Assembly: GCA_947176515.1 (NCBI GenBank)
Contig: CAMWQZ010000067.1
Location: 1 to 6,459, forward strand
DNA length: 6,459 nucleotides
Direction of reading: 5' to 3'
Source: an uncultured Bacteroidales bacterium
GTDB taxonomy: Bacteria > Bacteroidota > Bacteroidia > Bacteroidales > Muribaculaceae
Shown piece by piece: positions 6,230 through 6,459 of this stretch. The position numbers and the translations under genes were made by a program. The stretch's first letter is position 1; each line of letters starts with the position of its first letter. The notes beneath the pieces are model-generated. The model worked only from the letters and a program-made list of their open reading frames with translations. It was not told where the DNA came from and searched no databases.

Positions 6230-6459
6230 ATGAACTATAGTAAGTCTATCATCATAATATTGTTATCCGCTTTTACTATAGGAATTTACGCGCAATCACT
6301 AAAAGAAAAGCCAAAGACACTTTGGGTAGTTGACAATGTCGCACTAAACGATTCTGTTTTTGACTATACTCTTAATCAGATGAGAAGCGATAGTGCCACA
6401 GAATTAGCTTTTACCTTTGCAGTGCGATTCAGAGTTAACAATTACCATCTGAATTGTTA
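6230..6459 (+). CDS. Secreted protein of unknown function, 3' end missing
   Basis: An open frame from the ATG at 6230 to the window edge (76 complete codons, no stop). It begins with a clear signal peptide: K5, a hydrophobic run SIIIILLSAFTIGI, and a probable cleavage IYA-Q after residue 21. No lipobox Cys is present. The mature start contains KTLWVVDNVALNDSVFD (29-45), which weakly recalls the WVVDGV segment at the beginning of TonB-receptor plug domains of the SusC type, but the typical DGV glycine is Asn here and too little is visible to assign a family. GC is about 35% by hand count (80 of 230), with many ATA, TTA and AGA codons, unlike rlmB before it. An ATG at 6225 is closed by TGA after one codon, so 6230 is the better start. 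It could be transcribed separately from rlmB. Confidence 0.75.
   Translation, partial: MNYSKSIIIILLSAFTIGIYAQSLKEKPKTLWVVDNVALNDSVFDYTLNQMRSDSATELAFTFAVRFRVNNYHLNC

Noticed and set aside
1..6459. A defence system, CRISPR array, mobile element or biosynthetic cluster
   Set aside because: All genes but the last are recognised housekeeping families or a phylum-wide DUF, and no spaced repeats, transposase, integrase or tRNA attachment site is visible.

Overview
The window is a stretch of a Bacteroidota chromosome, probably order Bacteroidales and possibly a gut Muribaculaceae-like lineage. The phylum call rests on a DUF4835 (PorD-like) gene, a gene order that I recall as typical of Bacteroidales, Bacteroidota-style CoaBC and clamp sequences, and the absence of Shine-Dalgarno motifs before the starts. 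The family-level guess is inference only. Every supported gene lies on the + strand. I see no RNA genes, CRISPR arrays, insertion sequences or prophage genes.

Layout: (1) the 3' three quarters of dnaN (sliding clamp), cut by the left edge; (2) 20 bases later, a DEDDh 3'-5' exonuclease with an ExoX-like C-terminal domain; (3) coaBC, whose ATG directly abuts the exonuclease stop codon; (4) an exported DUF4835/PorD-like protein, overlapping coaBC by ATGA; (5) recN, overlapping the DUF4835 gene by ATGA; (6) 26 bases later, an RlmB/TrmH-type rRNA 2'-O-methyltransferase; (7) after a 62-base gap with no recognisable terminator, the start of a secreted protein of unknown function, cut by the right edge.

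Genes 1-6 look like one co-directional operon joining replication (clamp), DNA processing or repair (exonuclease, RecN), coenzyme A synthesis (CoaBC), the cell envelope (DUF4835) and ribosome maturation (RlmB). These are mostly housekeeping functions; the tight junctions suggest co-expression rather than one shared pathway. The last gene is clearly AT-richer (about 35% GC by hand count, against roughly 50% in samples of rlmB) and probably begins a lineage-specific region.

I found no convincing previously undescribed system. The points most worth a second look are the CoaBC decarboxylase domain, which has Asp and Ser where the E. coli enzyme has catalytic Asn125 and Cys158, and the envelope protein coupled by overlaps between coaBC and recN.
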